A stretch of 64,000 nt of DNA. It comes from Echinostoma caproni. Lineage: Eukaryota; Platyhelminthes; Trematoda; Plagiorchiida; Echinostomatidae. Shown here in pieces: positions 24,861-36,311 of the stretch. The stretch lies in contig UZAN01039648.1 of the NCBI GenBank assembly GCA_900618425.1, positions 39,609-103,608 on the forward strand. The letters are read 5' to 3'. Below the pieces are notes generated by a model. The model saw nothing but the letters and a program-made list of their open reading frames with translations. It ran no database searches and had not been told where the DNA came from. The first letter of the stretch is position 1. Every line of letters starts with the position of its first letter. A program made the position numbers and the translations under genes.

Positions 24861-27800
24861 TAGTGGTTCCCAGTTGTTCAGATCGGGCCTCGTGTACACG
24901 GCAAATTCAGCATGTAGACAAATAAGGTTCTCCATTTCTCTCAACCTGATGAATATCCATCGGTGAAGCCAACATCTAAAAACACACGGTTAGGCGATTC
25001 CAGTCAGCCTCGTTAAAATGGTAACAAAGATGCTTCCCATGTCATGAGTTCAGAGGTGTAATCTTGAACGAGACGGTGGTCATACATAGATGATGAGTTC
25101 CATTCAGAACGAAATTGCACCTGACCGAATGAATCGATGATTGTACCTAAACTTCGGGTGTAAAGAATGCGTAATATGCATTATATTCTGTCAAACTGTA
25201 TGGAACTAGAAATTATCCAGGTTACTTTCAAGCAAAGCGCCGTAACGGAAGTCATCATCTTTTGAAATGCCGTTATTGCGATGAGTTGTTACCGCCCTAT
25301 GATTGAAAACAGAGCCTTCATGTCAGAGTGGTGAATACGTGATAATGCTAAAGTACGATTGTCTCAAGGCTGACAATAGAAACCGTTGATAAATAACTAT
25401 ATATGTTAATTATCCTTCAAACAATCTAATGCCATGAACGCTGACTAACATTCAACATGAGTAATCTTTGGTTGAGATTTATTCATCTGTCGATAAGCAT
25501 GAAAGTAGCTTGTTGGTCTCTGTTGTGTAAACATACAATAGGAATCATCGAAATACATCAGTCACGTCTTCAAGGTTTTGTTTCTCTCCATACATTTCAC
25601 ATATCTTTGATTCCTTGATTCCATGAACGACTTAACAATTCGAAATACTAGTTCACATTCTTCTCCAATCAGATTCGGACGCAACTCGATCTGCGGGGAA
25701 ATATATCAAAATTCCCATGATGATCACAATTTTGTGTTTCTTGATCAGAGATTTTTGAATTATTCCCTTAGTAATTCAATATGTATGATCTGGATAATTT
25801 GTGCAATAAAAAAAATTTTTATCTTCAATTTCAGAAAACACTTCTAAAGAAGACAACTTTCCTAAAGTTACAAGCAAACATGAAAAGTTCCCTTGCGTCC
25901 TTTAGGGTTATCACCTAACTTGGTTTTTACTCACATTCAATGTGCATTCTAAAATATTGCATTATTTCCAATTCTCAGAGCAATACGCGTATCTTTTTTT
26001 AAGTTGAATTGGTTCCAAGGGAATTACGTTGGTCATTGAAGATACTACTTCAGCTTTTATTTATGTCAGGAATAAATTAGGATTGAAACTAAAGGGAGGA
26101 ATGTCGAAGCTGTTGTAACAACAAAACAGCAAGCAACAAGAGTAACTCGACGAACACAAATTAAATTTAAACTTAACAACTGTAAATTGTCTTGCAAGTG
26201 TTTTGGCTGTGGGGTGTACCGCGAAATATTTGAATTTATTGAGACAACTGACAACCCAAGTGTCAGTATCACAGGGATCAGAAGATAACAAGCTGCACCC
26301 AGCTACAAGGTATACGATGATTTTACCTCACGAATGCGTTTACAGGCACATCCTATGCACTCACCTTGGACATGAGCTTTATCAGTTTTGATTAACACCG
26401 AAACATCCCGCAACCAAAAGTGTTGCTATGAATACAATTTAGATTGTGTCCAAACAATCCATTACCTCGCTATACAACCAATAATATATATATATATATA
26501 TATCCTGATACTGAATGTATCTTACACTGTAAGATAATCACTGAATGGTTGATAAAGAATGGATTCAAGGATTTGACTGTCAGACCAATAATGACAGGGT
26601 TAAGTCTCTTCTCCTTCTGAAAAGATTTAAAAAATGAGTCGTCTGCTCACCGTTTTGGCATCCCTCCAATACGTAATTAGGTCGTTCCATTATAAGAACA
26701 ACCCACCGATATACGGCTTTTCATTTCTGCTGATTCAGCTTACGTCTAACGTCTAAGACAGACTAACTGTACAGAGTATCAAAATCCGGGCACATTAATT
26801 CCGAATGAAATGTAGATTATTCTGGCGTTCGGTCGGTAACTGTGATTTCAATATAATCATGTGTATACCTCTGCGTTTATTGAGTTTATGATAATTTGTA
26901 TCACTATGACTTCAAAATGCTTTGAAACTTCATATGGCAACCAGAATTTGATACATGGATTTGATAGGTGAGGAACAATGAAAATCAGGAACCATTAGTT
27001 GACTAGCAACATGTTTTATCCTTACAACCTGCACAAAAATGGTACCACTTTTCGTTTTATTGGTGACAGTTAGTTTGATTCTACTTCGTCCGGACCGATG
27101 TTTCTTTAAATCACGAAGGCCCTCATAGGGGCTGACTGATTTGCACTCCCGTGTTCATCAGAAACTCTCCAGGCCACTAAGGAAGACTGTGCAAACTTGT
27201 TAGAAAAGGAACTTCGTATTAAACCCATTTCAAACGAAATTGTTAATCACATGGTTTCGTGATGTGTTATATTACAATAATTATTACCCTTTTGTTAAAT
27301 GGAAGGAACAATTGGTTTCCGTTTAGGACAATCGGGAAAACATGCAAAATAATAAAACTCAAGATACCTCTTTATCCTTCCCGTTTGCGTTTCGGAAAAA
27401 AGGCAACTGGATTTTCAAATAATTCTCATGGTTTACGGAGAATGTAATCTCACATGTATTCAAGGCTTACCTTAATAAATATTCCTTGCTGAACAAATTA
27501 TCTCCAATTATTTCTTGGTTTTGTTTCCTCTGAGGCTGTTTGATTAATGGTTGATGTATGAGAAATGCATTCTTTCTGGGTATCCTCGCGACAGGATTTT
27601 CGGGCACGTTTGAGTCGTAAGTATATCTGCAGTCAACTTACCCTGTTCATTGACAGTGTGCCCCATATACTAATATCAGTGCCTGTGATAAAAAGAATGG
27701 AGGCAGGCAGAAATAAATCCGCTGTTTATGGTGTCAATCTGACCCGATTACTTTTGCGCATCCCGAATATACTGACCCAGAAAATGATTGATTTTGGTGT

Positions 27801-28062
27801 GTACGCATGAAAAATATCGATTCCAGCATGTAATATATTTTCAAAATCACCCGAGGCGAAGCAACACACGTGGATCAATAGAACTCACTGTAGCGTGAAT
27901 CGCTCATACGAAACGGAAATTTTATAATCAAATACTTACATCCGTGATAGCTTGCGTTATTTTGTGATGGTTAACAGAGATAACCACTCCTGACAATTTT
28001 GTTGGCTACCGAATCGGCTTATCGTGTTAATCTAAGCTAATCAAGAGTGGAATTCGTCTCAC
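24861..28062. other. Non-coding stretch
   Basis: No gene supportable. It contains the TA microsatellite at 26484 and a short segment at 27595-27616 framed by an acceptor-like AG and a perfect GTAAGT donor (see findings). Short ORFs near 26.1 kb overlap on opposite strands and look fortuitous. Confidence 0.45.
26484..26503. repeat. (TA)n microsatellite
   Basis: About ten uninterrupted TA units. Such tracts vary in length between individuals; no function is implied. Confidence 0.9.
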
Positions 28063-28357
28063 CATAAAGGATCGTGTTTCCTTTTTGGACCATGAATGCA
28101 TATGATCTGATTCAGCCGGATCGCTTCGTTTACCCGGTGAAATAAATGAATGAGGAACATCTCGGCAAAACGCCATACATGCTCCCAGAATGAATAATAA
28201 TATGAATCCGGTTGGTCGGAAGTTGCGCGCTCCATACTTTCATGAATAAACTCAGTCATAGATGTGTATACATATATAACTTTTGACATATCGTTTGCCT
28301 TCAAGTTAGCCGAAGTAACCAAGCATTCATCATCTTGATTATTGAGTGACAAAATGA
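28063..28357 (-). CDS. Probable internal exon, unknown protein
   Basis: A 295-base minus-strand open segment has good splice borders. Upstream is a branch-point-like TACTAAC and an acceptor ending CCATCAG (exon begins 28357); downstream is a TTTATG/GTGAGA donor (exon ends 28063). The frame enters with two bases of a split codon. The translation (for example SKVIYVYTSMTEFIHESMER, then WEHVWRFAEMFLIHLFHRVN) is rich in aromatic and acidic residues and looks like folded cytoplasmic or helical protein. No family recognised. In-frame stops lie just past the donor, as expected for intron. Confidence 0.45.
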
Positions 28358-28807
28358 CTGATGGTTGGTAATGGTTAGTATGTAAATGACTAATACCTGG
28401 ATTACCACCGTCATCATCATCACCACCTCGTGAATGACATCAGAATAAATTTCTCAGGACGTTTCATATTGACAAAATCTGGTTAAGCGTTTTCTCGTTC
28501 GGATTCCGCGTGCCAGTATGCATTCAGGCAAGGGCAGTTCTAGTGGGACTAGGCGTGTGTTGAAAGCCTGGTACGGTAACAGACATTTTTTATGCGCAAG
28601 TTATATTTATTCCATCTTTTTTGGTTATTAATCCGAAAGTAAAAATAATTAACGTTCTTGAAGTCGTTTAAAGAAGAAGAAGAACGGAAAACCAAAACCT
28701 CCTCCTGTTATGCCAATATTTCACTTTCTGATGGAAGAGAACGTGATCAAATATAAGAGTGCTTGACCGTTGTGATTTTCAGAATATACGTTCGGATGAT
28801 ATTAGGG
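28358..28807. other. Likely intron or intergenic DNA
   Basis: No coding signal. Contains short CAT/CAC-rich triplet sequence (28409-28428) and no recognisable element. Confidence 0.4.
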
Positions 28808-28910
28808 CGTTGGTGCCCCGGTGGTAGCGTCACCAACTTATCACCCAGGAAAACGAGTGTTTGAATCCCACCACCACAGCCTCTTCCCCTTTCTGAGATT
28901 GTATCATTGC
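28808..28910 (+). repeat. tRNA-derived SINE (family B), plus copy
   Basis: GTTGGTGCCCCGGTGGTAGCG (A-box region) is followed by GTGTTTGAATCCCACCACCAC (B box 28857-28870) and a tail CCTTTCTGAGATTGTATCATT. The same head and tail occur on the minus strand at 46412-46552, where the tail reads CCGTTCTGAAAATTATATCATT. This supports a shared tRNA-derived family rather than a chance B box. Confidence 0.65.
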
Positions 28911-31900
28911 GTATTCAATATAAAGAAAGTAAAATGGAGAAAGAAAGGAAAGAAAGAAAAAGGAGTTATTGCAAAGTTTTCCCTCACTTTTAACGGCAGT
29001 TATGTGTGACCTATGCGGTAGCACTCAAACCTGAATTAAGCACTTACATTACTGCGCCCTCTTCTGAAGGAATGTCCAAGTAAACCGTTTTCTTTGCAAT
29101 CTCTCAAAATTATTTCTCCTGTTGACTGTAAAAGCTGAATCAATAAGCTTCAGCTGATAGATTGTTTCAAATGAAGTGTGGCTCTCCGTTTAACAAATTT
29201 TAAAATATCAAAATTTTTCAAATTTATTTAAATTAGGAAATGAGTTAACTGATTTCAGGATCACTATTCACAGTTCGTAAAATAGGAGAATTAAAAGCAC
29301 TGCACCGGAGGACTTCTATTGAGTTAAACAATGTAAACGCAGAGAAAAAAATCAACTCTGGTGCGTTCAAAAATTGCTTACGCAAACTGTGAAACTCGAT
29401 CACTCCTTTTTGGTCACGCACGTTTTCTCGGAAAAATTTACGGGTAAATGGAAGAAAACCCCTTTTGATTGCTCTCACATTTGAGGCGACAGGTGTTCAC
29501 CCTAATGAAGTGAAACGCCGGTGTTCTCCACTTGTTTTCCATACCCTCGAAACAGAAACGTCGAAACGACCTGTAAACCTGATACCCAAGAAATGTTTTT
29601 CTAATTGAGCAAAAGAACGAACACCATTCGGTTTGTTAAATGATTTTGAGAGTTGTGATTGCATTAAGTTTCTCCGAAATTAAGTGAAAATTATTTGCAT
29701 TTCACAGCCAATTCCGCAACTCTTGAAACATTCACATTTCTGATATCCAGGGCGGATAAAAACCAAATATACAAAGAGTGAGTATTGGTTCATAAAGAAA
29801 AAATAAAATGCTCCATTTGAAGTCATTTTAAATTGAAAATGCGGCTTTTTCCTTCTCGTCATGCCGCATTTTCAGCTCATGAGTGACTTGGTCATCGGTG
29901 AGGGTTGCATCAAAAGAAAGAAGAACTGTGCAAATTGCAGAGTGCAAATTATGTTGATACAATAAAAGCCGAACACTTTGTCCAACTTTCAAAGTATCCG
30001 TTGTTGTTTTGACCGCTTGCATCAGTAGAACAGCAGTCTATCACTTTAAGTTTCCAGTTCGAGGTGACACCATTTTGACATTGTCAGGTGATCTCGTGAT
30101 CTCGAACAACGATTCAAGTGGATATGCGACGGAGTACCAGTTATGCCACATCATTGAGAAAAACCATCATTTAAGCAGGCTTGTCAAGACGGGATAACGA
30201 TTATTTCCTTGATAGAAGATACAAGTTTATTGCCTCTCTCTAAGTTTCAAGACACGTGTTTTCGTCTTGAAATGTTTCGAATTAACCTGTTATGATCATG
30301 TTTTTTTTCTTTTAAATCAGAATGTGTCAAACCATGTCAGTTCAGTAATAGAATTCCGCCTCAGTAATTTGAAATGAAATGCCCATTGCCTTGCAAATCT
30401 ATTGTATGCAGGCTACAATAGACGTGTAACAGTGACCGTAAGAATATGTCAAGTTTCGAGATGTGCAGTGATCGGTAGAGATGGATATGAAATGAGGGCG
30501 TCTAATGGAAAGTATCTAAGATATCAGCTCATCATGAACTTCAAGATGTTGCTTTACAATAAAGAGTTCCAGCACTGCATATAGAACATTTCTTTATTAC
30601 TAAATAGCTTTCATTAAAAAATAATGGAAATTTACTCCTCAGAATGCAGATCAAAGTGGAAAGAAGAAGTAGTTAGCTGAGTGAAAAAATGATCCAATCA
30701 AAGAATGTGGTATATATTTTGAAAGGCACTCTCGAGAAAGGTGAGAGCTCAATTCATGGACTCGCTTCTTATTTTGGATTAAAGGATCTGAAGTGCTAGA
30801 AATAAACATCATATGGTGTTTTAGCGAGTGAATGGCTGAGTGGAATATTCTAAACAGATGAATACTCTGTATAATTCGACCCTCAGTGAATAATGAGCGA
30901 ACTATTGTTTTAACATTGGCGACACATTTAGAAATCGTTCGGGTAACTCATAAATTTGGAATATAAAGAGAGAACAAAGGACTTGAGCGTTGAAGACGTT
31001 GGCAACCTGCATTGCACCCTAGTTCATGGAAATGACCAAAGACCGAATAATATGGACACGTGTGAACTGGCATTGATTAGTTAAGCATTTACGCATTCCA
31101 CAAAACAAACTGAACAGAAGATTATTGTGGTAATCACAAAATATTTTTTCACATGAATTCAAAGCAGCTTGTGAAAAAGTGATTACATGTACATCAACCA
31201 GTGTCACAAAATGTATGAATACCAAAATATTGTGCTAGATTTTATCAAAGCGTAATTCGACAAGAGTAAACGACATCTTGAATCCGGACGGCGTGATGGG
31301 GCAAGACTAGACGACAATGAGATGCGCAATCAGTGCTCTAGAAAATCAAACAACCGCCAGCTTTTAACATGTATTGTTGCCTCATGGTTAGTTCTTCTAA
31401 ACGATCACAAACAGTTTTCCGGCTTGCATAAATGTTCCCGACTTTTCCGATGAATACTACATACGCGGACCGTTCAAAATGGCAGTTTGAAGTAAACAGA
31501 TTTTATATTGCCCTTGAGTTCTGCTCGGAATTAATATTACCAATGTTACAGGTAAACTGACGCGTTCCAGGTTGTGAACTCCGGTTTATATAGATGCTCG
31601 ACCACCGTGAAAAGAAAACATTTGTGTTGAAACCTCAGTCGCGTTTCCGTCAAAATTCCATGTGAAGCTTGAATTGGTTTTACGTTATACTTTTGAACTT
31701 CAATAATAGTTAAGAAAACTGTGACATTCGCCCAAATAAAATTAATTGGCCGACAAATGTGTACGTTTTACGTACTCAAAATCCAATCTTAAATTCGGTC
31801 TTATGATGTTCACTGCAAAGAGTAAGTGACGCATAAACAGGTCATACATTATTTGAGGGAATTCCAGACGAGCGGGGCAACTCTTACCTATGCAGTGATG

Positions 31901-32857
31901 TGTGCTAGTTAAAATATTATTTCTTTCTATCATCCAATGCAAATGGATGCCGACAACCATTTAAAAAGGATATCAATACAACAGTCGTCAAAATAATATA
32001 AGCAAATGGCTTTTAGGTCTAAAGTTTGAGATACGCTAATTGAAAGCTTTTGTGTGCATGAATCCAGAGATTAGCATAGTGTACAGCGAACTCATTTCAT
32101 TCAGTGGAGTAAGCATATAGACCTATACTTAATCAAGCAAAACGGTTGGCCAATATAAACCTAGCGGGGACAGGGAGTACATGTAAACATATTACTGTTC
32201 AGTCAAGCACACAACGAGTAATTCTACGCAGGCAACTCAAAACTGGTTTTTGATTGTATAGAGTAAGTACATCTTCGAATAGATTGCGTCCGTGTGTTGG
32301 TGAGTGTGTTTGTGTGTAAGGGAATCCAGTAATCGATCATTCACGTCGCAGTCGCGTGCAGTGAACGGTAGGGTCACAATCGATGCCATACCACTATGAG
32401 TTGAGGTGCATACTCACGGGAAAGCCAATCAGCCAAATCCATCCGTGGTCCAAGTTCTGTTGCTTTTATGAACATGAACAACGAGCAAACCTATGCGCGG
32501 TTTGTTAAGTTCATTGACAGTTTCTATTATTGTTTATTTGCAAAACAGGGAACTAGTCCCATGTTTCATTTTGAGATTGCTGTGTTACTGGTAAGTTGTT
32601 ATAGTGATTATACTGATGCAGAGGGACTATCCTTCATATTACGTGTTCACACACAATCCTTAGTTTATTCAACCTACTGCACATCCAGTAAGCATCAGGC
32701 TCGAGTTTCACTCTGATTAGAGTTCATCAGTTGTGCATATCCACGGTCTCGTCCGGGGTTCCAGCTCCAGACCCGTCACCCATGACAGACAGCTAACACT
32801 GAGGTTTACAATGGTAATGTTTTTTGCTTCCTTTTTATGCAAATGTACAGTTAACTT
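28911..32857. other. No supportable gene
   Basis: About 3.9 kb of AT-rich sequence with only short ORFs and no recognisable domain, repeat or RNA. A purine-rich GAAAG tract follows the SINE (about 28920-28960). Confidence 0.45.
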
Positions 32858-32995
32858 TCAGGACGGGGGCTGCGGTCAGAAGCGCTGTCTGGAAAAATAC
32901 GGAAATGGGGAAGACGGGCGGCGGTGGACCGGTTCGAACCCGGGACCCCGGGTCACAACTTGGTAACCTATCCGCTTAACCCCTACCACCCGAAT
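32858..32995 (-). repeat. tRNA-derived SINE (family B-like), minus copy
   Basis: On the minus strand: GGGTGGTAGGGGTTAAGCGG (A-box-like), then CCCGGGTTCGAACCGG (B box at plus-strand 32929-32941), then CCACCGCCGCCCGTC and TTCCCCATTTCC, ending CCCCGTCCTGAAAGTTAAC. The last blocks resemble the tail of the 46.4-kb copy (CTTTCCCCATTG, CCCCGTTCTGAAAATTA). The head is more diverged, so it may be a subfamily. Confidence 0.55.
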
Positions 32996-33773
32996 AAAGA
33001 TGAATTGTGAATCCATGTTTGTTCAGGTTATTGTGTTCCAACTATGCCTTTTCAACTTCAATTAACTCCGTTCTAACTTCAAGTGAATCCAACCAATCAA
33101 ATCCTATTGGGAACCCAACAAAGTGATTGGTTCTTCTGCCGCCACAGGTCACCAACTGGACAGGGTCTATGGAAATCCCCGTATCACTGGAGTGGATTGA
33201 TTTCACTATACACGAACAAAAGTACTTTTAGATTGAAGTACTGAGCGAGGATGAAGGTTTTGTTCGGGTGGGATTTGAACTTTCGTCTTCCTCCCCCCTC
33301 CCCCAACCGGGTGCGTTATGTAAACTTTAGACGGTCGGCCGTATAAGGAAACGCATCACGTAAAAATAGATCGATAAACCGGTCACCATGCTCAGATGTG
33401 AATGATGGAATGAAACATTGCCTGACTAGGCTCAGTCTAGGCCCTCAGCAGCCTAGTGAGTAATGCAAAGGTCCCCTCGAATAACAGCCATTCCTGTGAA
33501 CCAAATGTAAGCGCGCACGTATTTCTGGTATTGAAAGGCACGCTTGACAATATTTTTAATAATGACGCAAGGATACTATAAAAGAATTAATAGTGTTAAC
33601 AGCGTTTATCGGCACAACCCATGCTGGCTTCAGAGTATTTCGACAATGTGTATCATAATCAACAATGACATTTTAATTCATTAGAACACAGATTTTCAGT
33701 GGTAATTCAACTGCATAAGTAAAGTCGATTGAGTAACAAATTTACCCAACATCAGCTTGTAGATGTTTTAGTT
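32996..33773. other. Intergenic, with repeat remnants
   Basis: Contains a further B-box-like GTTCAAATCCCACC on the minus strand (about 33268-33281) beside a G/C-homopolymer-rich stretch, and a fragment near 33610 similar to the GGGTTGTGCC block of SINE family A. A minus-strand ATTAAA at 33672-33677 lies about 100 bases beyond the stop of the next exon candidate. Confidence 0.4.
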
Positions 33774-34111
33774 TCAGTTTCCACAACCGTTACAATATAT
33801 TTTATGCGCCCGTTTTGGTTGCTTTCTTTTGGTTGTACGTTGGCATAAAATAGCAGAAAGAAAATCGGAACGTTGAAAGCGGATTTGAAAGAGAAAATAA
33901 AGGATCCATTTAGACCGGGGTTGATCTACAAGACTATGTACTTGGAGTCCAAGAAAGTTGCCAAACAGTGCATCAACATCACGTTTAGATGCAACCAGCG
34001 ATGAACAACGAATGCGGGTTATGACGCATTCGAAAAAGGGATTGGGAAATTCGATTCCAGTTCTTTGATCAGCAGTAATATTCATCGCTGCGACTGATTG
34101 GAAAACTGCGC
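33774..34111 (-). CDS. Probable terminal exon, unknown protein
   Basis: A minus-strand open segment of about 111 codons starts after an excellent acceptor (ttctttcattgtgttttatag; exon begins 34111, two bases of a split codon) and ends at a stop at 33774. A poly(A)-type ATTAAA lies about 100 bases further (33672-33677). The translation includes AAMNITADQRTGIEFPNPFF, a hydrophobic stretch WILYFLFQIRF and a basic tail RTTKRKQPKRAHK. No domain recognised. It could end a gene whose other exons are the candidates at 35.6-41.0 kb, but the reading phases do not join directly, so an exon would be missing between them. Confidence 0.4.
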
Positions 34112-35553
34112 CTATAAAACACAATGAAAGAAGATAATCTTCAGATGTGTAAATGCATATACACTGCATCATTTATATATACATGCATCCTCCATCCCAT
34201 CATATTATTGTTTAAATGCGTTAACAACGGAAATATGATGGCTGTTTCTTTAGTATTATTCATCGCTATGCACGAATGCCATTTTGCCAAAGGTCGATTA
34301 ACGAGATGATAGTTGAAGTAAACGTCTAACTTTTAGAATGGAGAGCGGAAATTACTTATTACTAATAATAGAATCAATTAATCTAGGTACTTACCTCAAT
34401 AATATTATCCCGAAACAAGTGGTTTATTGATTCTCTGTCGGTAAAAATTTAGCCGCCTCTATGTCATTGAACCAGGAGGAGTTTTTAATAATTCACACCA
34501 TTCTAAATACACCTAAAACGTTATCAACCCACTTTCGAGTGTGCTTTGCATGCCTGGTATCATAATAGATGCATTGTAGATTACCCCCCCCCTTTGTAAA
34601 AATGAAGAACTTTACTGTTGCCTTTTTAATCAACAAAACTGGAATTCGCCTTTAAATTAAACAATAGCAGCCTTTTCTTGGGTGAATTTGGTGCTATCGC
34701 TGCCATTGCGGTTTGACGGATGTAATTTCATCGATGTTCCTGAAATAATACTGCATCACTCATTACCGTATGTCACGTCTAATCTATACTTTATCAGTTA
34801 ATTCACTACTCCTAGATAAACGTATTCACGTCAAATAGAAACACTCATGGTGTTGATCGATACTATTCGCTCAGCAATTGAATGATGCTCCAGTTTGGGA
34901 CATTTGATTATAATTGTTTTTTTGTGACATCGTTTAAAGTGTGATGGTACCTGATGTTACCGCATCTTTCTTGATTTGAAATTTCATTCCAAACCTTCGA
35001 TAGCGTTTTCTTGCAGTCCTGTAACCGTGCAAATGTTTTCATTTTCTTTCGTGTTCCATGAGTTTTTCAATATGTTGATGGTTTGACGCAAATCACACGT
35101 TTGTGAACTGATAACCCTGTAAACAGTATTCCGGTTATCACGCTTCTCCAACACTGTTTTCCGCGTTCAGATTAGCGAACTAATAATGCTTACTCACCAT
35201 TCAGCAATTTGTCAGGGAACGATCGGCTATGTTCACAACGTTCGATGATCTTTAGAAAGTCTTTTGAATAATACGGGTAAATCATCAAGTAGAATACACC
35301 GACGGTTCTTTGTGATAAACTATTTCATTTGTTTCCGTCAGTTCTATCAGGGGCACAGTCCAGAGTTGATTCTGACAAATTACGTTGAATTATTTCATAA
35401 ACTGTGGAATTTAGCTTGTCTTATTCACGACGAATAAAAACCAAAACAATGTGGTCATTGTGTTTTGGTTTTCAATCGTCATGGCTAAGATAAGCTGATT
35501 TCTTCAATAATCATGAGCAAGACGCCTATTTTTTTCAGTGAGATCCGTTTCAC
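34112..35553. other. Likely intron or intergenic DNA
   Basis: No coding signal beyond shadows. Consistent with an intron between the neighbouring minus-strand exon candidates, but this is not demonstrated. Confidence 0.35.
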
Positions 35554-35664
35554 CCATGGATCTCGTGTGATTATTTCATAAACGGTTTGCGAATGCTGAC
35601 CATCAGTTGCTTGGTGGTGATTTGTTTCTCGGAACCACGGTACCTGAAACCGCTTGCGGAGCCC
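35554..35664 (-). CDS. Possible small internal exon
   Basis: The minus strand shows a strong acceptor (catcttttgtcaatctaattgcag; exon begins 35664) followed by 37 open codons (GLRKRFQVPWFRETNHHQAT at the start) and a moderate donor CCATGG/GTGAAA (ends 35554). This gives a 111-base phase 0-0 exon. If the donor is not used, the frame runs on to a stop at 35485. No family recognised. The acceptor is the best evidence. Confidence 0.35.
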
Positions 35665-36250
35665 CTGCAATTAGATTGACAAAAGATGTCTTATTTTCGC
35701 GTTCATCTTTTCAACGACATACACGTTAGGCCATGAATTTAGTTGGAACTGCCCATAGTTGTTTCACACATTCCAATCAGCAGAGACTATTCGTACGCAT
35801 CGTGGGGTAGTGAGTGTATTGTGGAACGATCTCCGATGAAGTAATGGACCGATAGAAACGTATAAATTCACATTATCAGATTGTAAATGCGTCTTCTGAG
35901 AACTGCAGTTAGGGAAACAATTTATGTACTCGAATCAATACCTCATTGGGAAAAATTATGTCTTGAAGTTTTGCGGCCTATTTCTCTGTGTGTGACCTTT
36001 GCGATAGACTAAACGCAGTTCTGTGAGTGCAGTTCGTATTGTTATTTTGTTTTATATTTTTTGGCGGTATATAAGAGGAACAGAACAATGAAACAAGCAT
36101 CACACTGACCACAATGACGCCTTTGTCGATCGACCTTCATCCACTGGTGCATGCGGAGCATTTTTGGTTCGGCGCAACTGCACGCAATGCAGACAGACAC
36201 TTACACGTAAACGCATGATGAACGGCTGATACATGTCAAGGAGTGAGAAA
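35665..36250. other. Nothing recognised
   Basis: Non-coding sequence without a repeat or RNA that I can identify. It could be intron if the flanking minus-strand candidates are joined. Confidence 0.35.
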
Positions 36251-36311
36251 TTTGAGGGACTGAGGAACGGTACAACACCGCTCCACTGCCCCCTCCCCTC
36301 CGTCCCTCAAA
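36251..36311. repeat. Short inverted repeat (hairpin)
   Basis: Arms TTTGAGGGACTGAGG (36251-36265) and CCTCCGTCCCTCAAA (36297-36311) pair at 14 of 15 positions around a 31-base pyrimidine-rich loop. The arms are more GC-rich than the surroundings. It could be a small palindromic element or an RNA hairpin. Confidence 0.6.

Noticed and set aside
33774..34172. Reading the minus ORF at 33774-34172 as a complete 132-codon gene
   Set aside because: The upstream part contains a textbook intron end (tttcattgtgttttatag), so the frame before 34111 is more likely intron.
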